A stretch of 64,000 bases of DNA from Channallabes apus (taxonomy: Eukaryota > Chordata > Actinopteri > Siluriformes > Clariidae), in NCBI GenBank assembly GCA_030522415.1, contig CM060121.1, positions 4,557,476-4,621,475 of the forward strand, read 5' to 3'. The position numbers and the translations under genes are program-made. A model generated the notes under the pieces. The model saw only the letters and a list, made by a program, of their open reading frames with translations, ran no database searches and had not been told where the DNA came from. Below, piece after piece: positions 35,433-47,545 of this stretch (position 1 is its first letter; every line of letters starts with the position of its first letter).

Positions 35433-35880
35433 GCTGGTGGGTGTATTGTTAGACTATTGTTCAAATATTAACAAATGTTTCTTCAGGGTTGATGACTTAC
35501 CCTTTAAGGACAGATATTCTAGTTTCTATCTAGTAGATATCTATCTAATATTATGTCTAATATGACATTCAGGAATTAACTTTTTCTTTCGGATGTTTAG
35601 TAAATAAATGTCTTAAACTGTGGCCAAAAGAGTAGTTCTTCCTTTTGGACTTGGTCTTTTTCATGGTTTTCTGCATTAATTTATCATAAGATGTGATCTT
35701 ATTTTTGTCATTCTTCATATGAACAAATATCCATCCATCTAGAAACCTTTGTACTCAACTTAGGATGGTGGAGGCCAATAGTGACCATTGTATTTATTCC
35801 AATTTGTACAACTGAGATAGGACCACTGGTCAACATTAACACACATTCACACATTATGGGAAATTGCCAGTTTGCCGAGA
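35286..35880. other. Anonymous DNA with (TG)n
   Basis: A TG microsatellite lies at about 35396-35430. Nothing else is recognised. Confidence 0.45.
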
Positions 35881-36965
35881 TCACCAAGATGGCGGCGCAC
35901 GCTGTTGCAGCGGCTCAGTGATCCTCAAGTCGGTGCTTTGTTTGGCAAGTGTACTGTATGCGTTGTTTTTGTTTTCTCTGACTCTGCTATCGAGCTAGCA
36001 GGCTACACAACATAGCGTTATGACAGGACAAGGGACGCCGGTGAGAGCAGAGGACGGGGGGCTCTGTGTTTATTTCACTAACAGCTGGTGCACTAACACA
36101 TTGCCTGTAGACAGTTACTGCTCCCCGGACCTGGAGTAAGTGACTGTTAAATACAGCCCATTTACCTACAGAGAGAGTTTACTCTGGTCGTAATTACTGC
36201 TGTTTACATTACACTGGAAGCCAATGCTAGCTCAGCTATCTAAGACTTGCACAGTAGCATTAGCATTAGCAGTCAGCAGAGCATTTATTCTTATCGTGTG
36301 CACCAGGGTTTAACATTAACTTTTTTGCTCACTGGCCGATGTGACTAGTGGATTTCCGGAGTCACTCGCCACAATTTTGTTACCAGAAAATCGCAGTTTT
36401 TTCTTCGCCAAGATACGTTAATGTTTGTTACAGTATATCTATATTTACTTATAAATGACAGCATACACTGTATCACTATAGTAGTAGTCAAGTATTCAGT
36501 ACTGTTAAGATAGCTCCAAATATAAAAACATGCAAACATGAACAGTATATTCTGCTTATTGAACTTAAATTCAAGCCTCTTACCACATGACATTGAAAAA
36601 TAACAGATTCAGTACAACTGAATTCATTCTGATATTAAAAATACAGCAACTCGGAACATTTATCATTTTAGTGTGTTGTGTACTATTACCAGGTATTATT
36701 ATTCATTATGTATTATTATATCAGAATTCTGAGTTAGGACAATGGACTCTGGTCTATCTTGTTGTGTTGACTCTTTATAGTGTGAGGTCATTCAATCTAT
36801 TGATGAATTTTCTATCATTCAACATGAAATCTAAATAGATTTTAATAGTGATTACTTTTTTATATATAATCAGTAAATAACCTGCGAAAGGGGCAAACAT
36901 TCTCATCCTGTTGAGAAGCAATAGACCTTTAAGGAAATGATACACACACACCAAACAGGATGTAA

Positions 36966-37013
<48 letters not shown>

Positions 37014-37380
37014 ACGCGCAATGCATGTGTAGAGAGAGGTATTAAATGTCCTCATTACATTCATGCTCGTTTTATGCGCGTAATATTACGTTGCGATGCG
37101 TTTATTATATCAGATGCCTTTAGAGAAAACTACAACAAAATATATATCGTCATACCAAAGAATAAACTACCCGCCAAAGTGGCTAGTGAGACTAAAGTTA
37201 TTACCCGCCACAGCCGAATTTTACCCGCATTTGGCGGGTGGGTGGGTCCAATGTCAAACCCTGGTGTGCACATCCTAGCAGGGGACTTTAATCAGGCAGA
37301 CAACATGTCCTTACTTTTTGTTCCATGCAAATGCCCCCCCTCAGGAAAACCGCTCTCTCTCATTCATAGTGGCTGAGATC
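35881..37380 (+). mobile_element. Non-LTR element 5' fragments split by a hAT insertion
   Basis: The left part (from accaagatggcggcgcacgc) looks like a LINE 5' region. Right of the hAT element, 37264-37320 reads VHILAGDFNQADNM, matching the GDFN motif of LINE APE-type endonucleases. The two parts are contiguous once the hAT element is set aside. Assignment of the left part is tentative. Confidence 0.5.
36304..37263. mobile_element. Non-autonomous hAT element with 8-bp target duplication
   Basis: Terminal inverted repeats cagggtttaacattaac (left) and aatgtcaaaccctg (right, inverted) bound a 960-bp segment, flanked by identical gtgtgcac at 36296-36303 and 37264-37271. CAGGG-type ends and 8-bp duplications are hAT hallmarks. 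The interior has no transposase and contains a TG microsatellite at about 36968-37012. Confidence 0.88.
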
Positions 37381-37668
37381 TGTTTGAAGATAAAAGAAAA
37401 ATTATAAAAGAAAAATGGATGCAGATATTAGTTAATAAACATTTTTCATCCATGGATATAATATATAGAAATACATTACATTGTGCCATTAAACTTTGCG
37501 GAAAAAAAATTATTTCCTGATAGAAACTGCTGGTTTATATCATAGCAACACAGCAGATGTGACTGATGTGATTGTAGTCTGCAGTGGCCATGTTTCTAGG
37601 CTGCAATGCATTGTGCGAAGTGGAGTTTGCTGAAGATTCAAACAGTGACCTATTGATGTTCCCATAAC

Positions 37669-38532
37669 TAGAGATGTTCCGATACCATTTTTCCCCTCCC
37701 GATACCGATTCTGATACTTGGGCTCAGGGTATCGGCCGATACCGAGTACTGATCCGATACCTGGGTGTGTATCTGTACAGTGTGTGTGTGTGTGTATATG
37801 CAGTATATATATAATTTCTTTTTTTAAGTAAAATACTACTAGCCCTGTGTAACGGGTTCGACCCTAAGTGCACGGGCGACACCATGAAACACGGACACGA
37901 GGCGAGGTCTTACAGGAAAAAGGGTCATTTATTTAGAAAAATGGGGAAGGAAACGGTTAAAGGCTCTCTGCGGCCTTTTCCACTTCGGCGGCAGGGATGC
38001 GAAGGCGGGCTCTACGCGGAAGTGAAGGTGCCGCGGGAGCTCGCGCAGCTCGTTCACGCGCTCCTCTCGCAGAGATCAAGGGCGCCCCCTTTTTAAAGTC
38101 TCTGGGGCGCATCACATCGCTCCACTCTTGTGCCACTGTCTCTCATAAAGTCGCAAAGTCCAGCTTCCCAACAGTCAGACCCCGAGCTACACTCCCTGCT
38201 GTGTTTATAGTGCCGGGATCATTAGCGGCGATAGCTCATGGGCCGTAGCCTGATTCTGAGGCCCTGCTCCTTCACATACCTAAAGGGGAGGGAGGCCCCC
38301 TAACTAGTGAGCGAGGAGCAATATCAATTTGGGCACACGCCCATCACAGGCGCACGCCGTGACACTCTGTAAGTAAGCTAAGCTAGCAAAGCTAGTGGGC
38401 ATAAATAGGTTATGTTTAGGAAAATGGTATCGGATCGTAACGTGGACTCAAATACTCGCCGATTCCGATGCCAGATTTTTTTGTGGTATCGGCAGCATTT
38501 CCGATACCAGGATCGGAATCAGAACAACCCTA
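37669..38532. mobile_element. hAT-like element carrying a secondary GC-rich insertion
   Basis: Ends tagagatgttccgatacca and, inverted, tagggttgttctgattccg are related, and the flanks cccataac/cacataac form an imperfect 8-bp duplication. The ends contain subterminal repeats of the gataccgat type. About 37845-38372 is a distinctly GC-rich block bounded by gtgtaacgg and ccgtgacac, probably a second, nested insertion. Confidence 0.7.
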
Positions 38533-38804
38533 CACATAACACCACAATTTCACCCTGCATGTTGTTTTTACAGCAGTGAACTGGACAGAGGACTATAGTG
38601 GTGCACCAGGAGTTATCAGTCCCAGTCCTTCAATTTGGGATCAGTACAGGATTCCGAGGCCTAATTGCATTATGTTGCATTTTGGCTTGTTGAATCACTA
38701 TGACAGGGACTCTTGAGGAGGAGCATATGCAGTGTCATTATGTTTCTGTAGCATACTGTATGTTACTTTTTATAACATTATATGATATCATTTGCAATGT
38801 AGGG

Positions 38805-38840
<36 letters not shown>

Positions 38841-40186
38841 TTATTTTTATAAAAACCTACACTAAAGCATATATTATATAAACATCTTGACAGGCAAATT
38901 GAGAATATTGTAACAGTGAATGTTTTTGTGCATGTATTTGTTGAGCCACATGAATGTTAAAAAGCTGAAAAATCTATTATTGCCCTCATGAAGTTTCGAT
39001 TTGACTATAAAGAATGGATGCTATCAATTTTGCTAACCTGCACTCTGTATATAATTTAGGGCCCTTGGGTCTCCAGTTGCTGTTCATAAGTTTAATCAGG
39101 AAACACCTGCATCATGCAGAACAGAGTCTCAAGTTTCCTGAATACTTCTGAATATTACAAAAACAACCCACAGCTAGCTTACTGCTTTTTCACTGTTTTT
39201 GTTTGGCTTTAATCATTCCGAATACAAATATGATATACAATTGTTTTAGAAGTGATTTTAGAAAGTGTGCAGCAAACGTAATAATTTATTAGTCAGAGTA
39301 ATTGTTAAGTATTTCAGGAAATGTCTTTAGAGTAATTAGTAAAACTATAAACTTTTGAGTATATTAAGATATTATGAAATATGAATTAAATTTTATATTC
39401 ATATTCACTGAGTTCTTTATCTTATTAAGGTTGTGGAGGATATAATGCAATATGCCCTTGATATGAGGATTTATTAAATGGAAACAAACATTTTCAAACA
39501 CTCATTCTTATCCAGAGGCAGCTTAGTTTAACCAGATGTTCAATGCTGTTCCATGATGGATTTCTTCCAGGATCTCAGATTCCTTCCTAAAACATGCTTA
39601 TAGATAGAATCTGTTAACGTCATTGGAAAAACAACACACTATTTAATCTCACACACACACACACACACAGGCATTCAAGTCAAGCCCGGACATTTTGACT
39701 GTTCAGAATAACAGAACACATTGGAGTAAAAACTACCTTTATTATTACCATTTTATTGTTATTTTCAGACATACCGCCAATGACCAGATCCCTTCTCCTC
39801 ACTGGGAATGGCTCACATATTTCTTTTCTAAGGAATCAGACTGATTGGTTTATAGCTTGCATGTTTTTGGTACAACTGGATGAGACACCGAGACATGGAC
39901 TAAAGACTATAATAGGGTTTGTAAAGTGGACACAGTGTAAAGACTCGGTCTTAAAGAATCCAATATCCCAAGATCTTGCACCTTTGTTTGTTTTTAATTT
40001 AAGTCAAAGAACCACAGGATTCCTGTTGACCTTGAAGTGAAAGCTGCATTCTCTGTGCCTGTGAGTATTTAGTGCGGTGGTGGTGGGGAGCATATCTTTG
40101 TAACCATAAGAGCTAGAAATGAGCAGTGTTCAGGGTTTTGCACAGAAATTGTGCTCCCACTTCACAATCTTTCAAGGAATTGTCTA
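38533..40186. other. Anonymous DNA, no gene seen
   Basis: Contains an ATT run at about 38810-38838 and a short CA run near 39652-39670. The ORF at 39756-40040 has no recognisable motif. Confidence 0.45.
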
Positions 40187-43100
40187 GTTCCCTTTCAAGG
40201 CTTCACTCGATGCTGCGTGAAAACGCTATGGGAACCATTTTGTCCAGTTGCCGGTCGTGAAGCATTGTGTGAAAACATGCCAAGATTTGGCTATGTATAT
40301 AACCTCGGTCAAGTGACGTCATCTGATTAGATGCAGGTGGAGGTTATAAAATACAGGTGAGCCGGCAACAACCTCAGATCATTTGTCTTCACTTTGACCT
40401 TGTTGTGAGCGTGTGTGTTTAAACCAGCAAAATAAGAAGTGTTTAACTCACCGATATCGGAGTTTTAAACAAGATGTCCCTCCGTGTGTGATAATCCATA
40501 CCGGAGGGCGATCCTTACTGCTACGATAAAATAAAAAATAAAAAAAAAAGTGGTCGCGCGCCTCGCATTCTCCGAGCCGCGGCGCATTTTGGTGCTTAAA
40601 ACTCACTTCCTCATTGGATCAGGAAATCCCTCTGTCGGCTCACAAGCGCGCCATGGGCTTCCTGTGAATGGGTAAGGATAAACATCCTATCTTGCTTAAA
40701 CCGCTGAGATTGAATAATCTCCGAGTACTAGGAAAACAACAACAACAACAAAAAAAAACGGAATCGGGTGGCCGGGGGTGGGGGGTGGGGGGGATGGAGC
40801 CTCAATGACGCGCTCCCCCAGCTTTCTCCATAGGAGTTAACCCTTTCATGGAGTAGGCTGTATTAATCCTGTGTTTTCCTGCCATTGACAGATTTAGTTG
40901 TTTAAATATAGTTAATGTGGAATCACAGAGTTATATGATGTAGCCCAGAAAGAAGAGACGCTTCAAAGCTATCTCTCTCTTGGGACATCATCCTTCCTGA
41001 AAAGCTAATACTTCCTTTCAAGCTGTGTAGACTTTCATCTTCCCTGAAGGGAAAAGCTTTTCAGGCAGCAGGTCAGGTTGGTGCTCCTTTGCACACCATG
41101 GCGGTTTTGCAGGCCTACCACGCTACCTGCTGAGAGACTTGAGCACTGGTGGGGCTCTCCAGATAGGGCATATTGGAATTATGCCGGGCCACAGACTTGT
41201 CTCTGCGTGCAACAAAAGCAGACGGCTCGTGCTATCGGCCATTTTATGGCTGCGATGGGTTTCACGTGGAGGCACTTGTGGTTGAATCTTAGGCGCATCA
41301 AGGATAAGAATCTTGCATTCCTCCTGGATGCCCCTATCTCGCCTTTCGGCCTGTTTTGCGATATCGTTAACTCGGTCGCCACTAGGTTCATGAGGCGAAG
41401 TTATATGAACAAGCCTTCAGGAAATTCCTTCCCCGCCGTACTCAAAAGTCGGGACTGTCGGCCACCCAGTCTCCACCGGGTCTGACACTTGCGAGGCGTG
41501 AAACACAAGGGATGTGTTTTTGAGCCTGCCACCCCTTTTTGGGGTACGACGCGCCTCACTATCAGCCTCAAAAGGTCAGACTGGCATATTGTCTTCTTGT
41601 GCCCAGGCCATGGGGGTGGCCCCCCCAATGGGGAGATGCACGCAGAATTTCTTTCTAGAATGAAGTGGTCTCCCTGACACCCCCAGGAGGTCGGTGTTTT
41701 GCTCCGCCACCGCTGGTGTTTCGGGCAACACCAGTTTCCAATAAAGTGTTAGGTCTTCGGTTTTTCCTGCCATGTTTCAGGATGCCGAACATCTAACACA
41801 CCACCCCACCTCCCTCCGTTTAACCAAGTCTCCCTGGGTACTAAGCAGTGTAGAGAAACTACAGGACTCAGTTCACATCACCTTCCGCGTTTCAAAATGG
41901 CGTGATCTCCACTTCCATGAAACCGGAAGGTGCACATCTCCTGACAGAAGTTGCTGGGTATGGGGTCATGGAACATGTTCCCCTACCAGACAGTGAGTCA
42001 GACTACTATAATCAGTATTCCTTGGCAGAGGAACAGGGGGCTGCGTCCAAACTTTCAGATCTCGCGGGCTGTACCGCTATCTAAAATAAACAATACAGTT
42101 CAATGTTGACTGTTAAAGTGATTACTCTCAATCCTACCAAGCGATTGATTTGTGACAATCGATTGAAGGACGCTTACTTTCATATAGAAATACTCCCACA
42201 ACACAGGAAAGACCTGAGGTTCGCTTTTGGGGGCCAAGCTTACCAGTATCGGGTCCTTTCAGTCGGTCTAGCTTTCTCACCAGCACATATTAAAATGCAT
42301 GGATGTAGTTCTGGCTCTTACGACTACCAGGGCATCCATATTTGAATTACATAGACAACTGGCTGGCCCAGTCTCATTAGCTAGCGCTTCGACATCAGCA
42401 TGTCGTCCTAGCTCATCTTGTCTCTTAGGATTGAGACCCAACGCCATGAAAGCGTGCTCTTTCCTGTTCTGAGGATTGGGTGTCACATGAGATTCGATCC
42501 TAAGCAGGCACAGCTGTCTCCAGCTTGTGTCGAATCCATTAACAACACCCTCAAGGAAATCAATCTAGACCAAGAAAGTGACCATCACTTTCAGAGATCT
42601 TAGTTCTTATGGCAGCCGTATCCACGGTGACCCTTGGGCCTGCCCATGAGAGCATTTCAGTTGTGGCTAAGACAGGGGATTTCACTCTAGGGCCAATCCC
42701 CAACAGGGGTTACGCGCCAGGTGCTTTGTACCCGTCCTATGTGGTTCAGACCCCGGGTTCTGACTCTGGGTCCCACTCTAAGTTCGTCTTGTCGTCGCAG
42801 ATGCTAACGACAGATGCTTCCCTCACGGGCTGGGGGGTGTGGTCTTAGGTGACCGTCCCAGCCCAAGGGTGCTGGAGAGGCCTTCTTCTCGCACGGCACA
42901 TCAATTGCCTCGAAATGATGGCTCTATTTCTCGCCTTAAAGCACTTCCTCCAGCGGTTGAGCGTGCCATGTCCCATTGTGGGTGGACATCACTATGGCAA
43001 GTCTCATATATTAATCGCCAGGGCGGACTGTGCTCGCGCCGCTGAATAGCTAGCGCACCAGGTTCCTGTCCCTCAGTGCGATTTACGGTCCAGGGCATAT

Positions 43101-44523
43101 GAATGTGAGAGCAGTTGTAACTGCCCAGTCAATCTCTAACACACAGGGAATGGAAACCCCACCCCGAAGTGGTCAGTCAATCTCGGTGAGATTTCATGCA
43201 GCAGAGGTGGACCGCTTTGCCACGCAAGATCAGCAAATGTCCCCTTTGCTACTCCCTGACTCTGGATCTAGTATCCCTCTTCAAGAGCTTACTGTCCAGT
43301 ACGTGCTCTTCAGATTTACAGTACGTCCACCGCATGAGCCAGTGGCGTAAGTCAGAGCACCACTATACTGGGTGAGAGATGCCATTGCCCTCTCCTATGA
43401 GGCGCGTGGGCTCACTTCGCCTCTAGGAATCCGGGTTCATTCAACCTGGGGGATCGCCTCATCTATTGCACTAGCAAGAGGTAATCCCCTGCAGCAAGTG
43501 TGTGCGAAGCAGGTAGACCCAGTCCACTCCTGAATTGTTTCAGTGCTGGAGTCCCTGCAGGAAAGTTGTCCTCGGGCCTGTGCCCAAGTACTCTCAGGAC
43601 ACACGTAACTGCATCCTCACTGAGCTATCGGCCTAAGTCCATAAACAACATCACCCTATTGTGTTGAAGCATTCCATCCTCCGCCTTTACAGCTTTGGAG
43701 CAGGAGAGACTTCACTTACTGTGTCCAGCAGGTGCTCTTCAGATTTATGTCCACCGCATCACCCGGTGGTGTAGGTCAGAGCAGCCTTTACATGTCTTGG
43801 GGCCGCTGGAGCGACCACCACTACACTGGGTGAGAGATGCATATTGCCCTCTCCTATGAGGCGCGTGGGTTCACTTCGCCTCTAGGAAGCAGGGCTCATT
43901 CAACCAGGGAGATCGCCTCCTTTTGCACCAGCAAGAGGTATTCCCCTGCAGCAAATTGTGTTACACGGAGGGTTGCTCCTCCCCGCACACATTTGTTACA
44001 TTATAATCTGGAAGTTCATGGTACTCCGGGCTCAGGCAAAGCCCCGAGTTAGCTGCCCAGGCATGGTTCTGAGACCTTCTCGGCTTTGTGCCACACGCTA
44101 CACAACCTTGGGGTCCAGACACCTGTAGTGCGGCGGCGTTGGTATTCTCGTTCCCATAGCGTTTTCACGCAGCATCGAGTGAAGCCTTGAAAGGGAATGT
44201 CTCGGGTTACATTGCTGTAACCCTGTTCCCTGAATGGCGGGAACGAGATGCTGCGTCCGAATGCCGCACTACCACGTGACCGGATGTCCGTTCAGACAAA
44301 TTAATCTGAGGTTGTTGCCGGCTCACCTGTATTTTATAACCTCCACCTGCATCTAATCAGATGACGTCACTTGACCGAGGTTATATACATAGCCAAATCT
44401 TGGCGTGTTTTCACACAATGCTTCACGACCGGCAACTGGACAAAATGGTTCCCATAGCGTTTTCACGCAGCATCTCGTTCCCGCCTTTCAGGGAACAGGG
44501 TTACAGCAATGTAACCCGAGACG
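40187..44523 (+). mobile_element. DIRS1-like tyrosine-recombinase retrotransposon, degenerate
   Basis: Inverted terminal repeats (about 40211-40379 and 44304-44473) enclose a gag-like segment (about 41080-41480), RT (DAYFHIEILPQHRKDLRFAF near 42170, then a YIDNWLA catalytic variant near 42345), RNase H (LTTDASLTGWG near 42805; INCLEMMALFLALKHF near 42903) and tyrosine-recombinase C-terminal sequence (ALSYEARGFTSPLGSRAHST near 43850). An internal complementary region at 44153-44256 repeats both outer ends in reverse complement, the DIRS signature. Many stops and frameshifts make it inactive. Confidence 0.88.
43360..43990 (+). repeat. Duplicated recombinase segment inside the DIRS-like element
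   Basis: The stretch from tgggtgagagatgc through ctcctatgaggcgcgtgggc and cacttcgcctctaggaa occurs at about 43370-43430 and again at about 43828-43888, with similar following sequence (gcaagaggtaatcccctgca / gcaagaggtattcccctgca). It is an internal tandem duplication of about 450 bp. Confidence 0.8.
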
Positions 44524-44526
44524 TTT

Positions 44527-44930
44527 CTCTATATTACCCTTTTGCTACACTATTTAACTTATTCTAGCATTTTCATTAGTGCTTGAATACCATGAAGGAA
44601 GTTTTTTAGTATGCTGGAGCCATGATCAGATTACCACACCTGAAATCTTGGCCTCCCAGGAACTCCTTTTATGGCCCAAACATGTGGAAATGGCTTAGAG
44701 CGAGGTCAGGACTGCACTGGGGATGGAGTAATAACTCCCAGCAGAGTTACTGTAATGTGCAAAAGGTTCTGGTGAATGATTGTGTGCACACTTCTCATGG
44801 ACAGATGTGTCTCTTCTGGACGTTGGTGACAAGTTATCTATTGATTTTCTAAGGATTAGGCAAGCACTTTTTACATGTGCATGGAAACACTTCAGTGGGA
44901 CCAGACAGACCAGGATCATCATTTATGGAT
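44527..44930 (-). mobile_element. Second mariner-like fragment
   Basis: The sequence around 44570-44760 (tagtgcttgaataccatgaa ... ggaaatggcttagagcgagg) parallels 4490-4680, where mariner transposase is still legible. Here the frame is more decayed. Confidence 0.55.
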
Positions 44931-45062
44931 GGGTCCAAACTGATTAGCATAGTCAGAGAGGCTTGGTAATTGAAACAGTAGGGAACCTGGGCATCCCACA
45001 GTGGTTTTTCCCACTCCATTGCTGTAGCTTGTGATCAAGAGCATGCAAAAGGAGGGGGGGTA

Positions 45063-45118
<56 letters not shown>
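45063..45118. repeat. (TG)n microsatellite
   Basis: A long uninterrupted TG run. Confidence 0.9.
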
Positions 45119-45119
<1 letters not shown>

Positions 45120-45925
45120 TGGCGTTTATTGAATTTGATTGGTGAGTGACATCAGGGTCTTTGAGAAGGTTTGGAGAGTGATGGTTATTGTAGAATCTCC
45201 TGCTGGTGTGTGTCCAAGAGGGTTCCTTGACTCTTTCTTGACACCTCTATTGAGTAATCTCTGCTGGATCCATATTTGGCCAGATCATACTGTCACGGGG
45301 TGCTGTGATAGCTTTCCGCCAATGCAAACCTGTCAACGGCAGCAGGCAAAGCACTTGACACTTTCTGCAGCCTGTGTGCGCATGGAAAGCGGAAGGATGC
45401 TCTAACTCACCTGGCCTGGAGAACATTGATTGCTTACAATTCCGCTGTCATTCATTGCACTAAAAAGGGCCCAGACTGGGCCTAGAATAATGAGTAGATC
45501 CTTTTGCAATAGTCATTTACAATAATTTCCAATGCCTGCAGATTAAGTTTGGGAAGGATTCCACCAAGAAGGAAGCAGCCTGCCCTGCACTCTCATGTGC
45601 GCCCTGTTACCTCTTCCTTGAAAGTGCCCCCGACTCTGTGCTGTGATTCTGAGGACTCTACCTGCACCGAGCTACACCAAGTGAATTAGAACCCATGCCC
45701 TAGTTGGCCCATAAGACTGGTGAAGCTCCTTGAGTATGCAGTATCTTGTGTTAAAGAAGTGCTGTTCATTTAGCACCTATAAATAAAGAACATTATGGGT
45801 TTGTGGAAATTGGTCTCCGTGGTTTTTACAAATTTCTACTCAGTCCAAGGTCCGGAAAAATGACAGTCCAATTTCAAATAGAGAACTACAAAAAAAGTCA
45901 AACCCAAAATTTTCGAACAATACCC
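45119..45925. other. Anonymous, moderately GC-rich DNA
   Basis: No reading frame longer than about 90 codons and no recognised domain. It may be debris of the adjacent mobile elements. Confidence 0.4.
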
Positions 45926-45930
45926 AAAAA

Positions 45931-46245
45931 TTACATCATCTTTGTGCCACCAGTTGTTTGAACTTGGGCATAAAAGGTGTGAGGACCAGGTGGAGGCAAA
46001 TGTTCATTGTTGAGGGAGCTGCGATATGTGTTTTTCACCATGCTCATAGTTGAAACGGCAGATTCATAGCAGTACGTTGAGGAAAACGTGAGAATTTGAA
46101 GGGCCATTTTCTGCAGGACAGGAACACCTGCTGCAGTAACCATCGTTGTCCAGAAGGTGAGAAAGTGACCACTTTTGATTGCTAGATTAAGCACATTGGT
46201 TTTCTGCTTCCCACAGGTAGCACGAGTGCATATTTTTCTGTCCAC
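45931..46245 (-). mobile_element. hAT-type transposase C-terminal fragment
   Basis: A 104-codon ORF containing VPVLQKMALQILTFSSTYCY and ESAVSTMSMVKNTYRSSLNN followed by EHL. This matches the C-terminal dimerisation block of hAT transposases and their domesticated relatives (consensus ATSAPSERVFS...NRLxxEHL type). The N-terminal part is absent. Confidence 0.65.
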
Positions 46246-46374
46246 TCACTCTTAAATTCGCTGTTTTCAAAATCAACTTATATCACTGGCCAGCTTTGAG
46301 GACACCATTAGGATATTGAGGACATATTATAATAAACAGAATGAGCAGCTCACCTCTTATATCTTCCAGTCGGA

Positions 46375-46634
46375 GTCGTTCGTTCTTTTGAATCTACTTC
46401 ACCGCATAGCATCTATGGGAGTCACGTGACAAAGGACCGAACAACTCGGGAATTGGCGATTCATCGAGAACCGTTCAATTCTGTTTCCTGTACATAGCCT
46501 ACAGAGGGTTTGCGATGATTTGCACATGCGCACCCAAATGAACGAATCACTCTCGAAGACGACTCGTTCTTCTGAGTCACGTTAAAGATTCGTTAAAAAA
46601 AAATTTAATCGTTCATGAACGACCCATCACTAGA
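46375..46634. mobile_element. hAT-like terminal fragment
   Basis: The right end reads, on the minus strand, tagtgatgggtcgttcatga followed by repeated ttcgttc/gaacgaa subterminal motifs, as in abundant fish non-autonomous hAT elements. The matching opposite end was not found in the adjacent sequence. Confidence 0.6.
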
Positions 46635-46816
46635 AGACTCAAAGATATATCGCGCGGAAACACAGTTGCGCACTTCATTGAGAACTCATATGGATTATGA
46701 TTAAATAAGCATATTTGCTTTGGCGTCGGTCCAGATTTAACCGTATTTGGGTCCGGATGCAGACCAGAGTCCGCCTACTGAGTACCCCGGACATAGAAGT
46801 TAATTTTCACCAGCAA

Positions 46817-46889
46817 GTTTTTGTCATGGCTTAACACACTGTGCTGCCCCAGCTATCCACCACAGTGGTACACTCTCTTACAAAAACGA
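46817..46889 (-). other. DH segment Da (type A) with 12-RSS on both sides
   Basis: On the + strand: nonamer agtttttgt, 12 bp, heptamer CACTGTG (46838-46844), D core 46845-46861, heptamer CACAGTG (46862-46868), 12 bp, nonamer acaaaaacg. The coding-strand core is GTGGATAGCTGGGGCAG (17 nt), reading VDSWG, WIAGA or a frame with a stop. It is the D nearest to J, 20 kb away. Confidence 0.92.
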
Positions 46890-47545
46890 ATATCAACCGT
46901 CATATATTAAATGTCAAATTTGATACTGTTTCAATCATATATAAACATATATATATAAACATTCTTTAGAACTGGGACAAAACAAGTCCAGCACATAATT
47001 TTGTGTTTTTCTGTAAAACAAAAAAATATTCATATTTTGGTTATGATTAATTTGATAAGCTTGATATATGTCAACTCAGCATAACAAAATACTTTTTTTA
47101 ACCCTACATAAAATAATTATTTTATTTCTTAAAGTGTCCCCTCTAAACCTAAAACTGTCTTGAACCATTTACATTAAATTTAATTTTTTTTTAACTTGTG
47201 TCCCGAGTTTCTGTCAACACCGTCAGACATTTCTAAAAAAATAAATAAAACGTCAAGCAATCAAAACTCCAAGGACATCTTTGTGACTGTTTGTTCTATG
47301 ATCTGTTCAACTGTCACAACCATAACATGTCAACACCATATGTCTTAAATTATATTACATTTGGTATATTTTTTTAAATACAATTAATACATTTCAAGCA
47401 TTAAATATGCATCTAGCAAATGATGCAAAAACAACTGTCTCCCACATACATTTTAGAAGATATCTAGCATAACATGGAATTTGGAATGTGGAAATTCACC
47501 TGATGGTGGTAACATTGTGTGACAGTGTTGACATCCAGCAAATAG
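46890..47545. other. D-array spacer DNA
   Basis: AT-rich spacer following segment Da; no repeat element recognised. Confidence 0.4.

Noticed and set aside
39756..40040. A 94-codon + strand ORF
   Set aside because: No recognisable motif, no context supporting a gene, and compatible with chance in this composition.
43099..43350. Possible independent ORF
   Set aside because: It is part of the DIRS-like element's degraded pol region.
44995..45020. CACAGTG-like heptamer followed by a T-rich stretch
   Set aside because: No nonamer at a legal spacing and no partner signal, so it is not a D or J.
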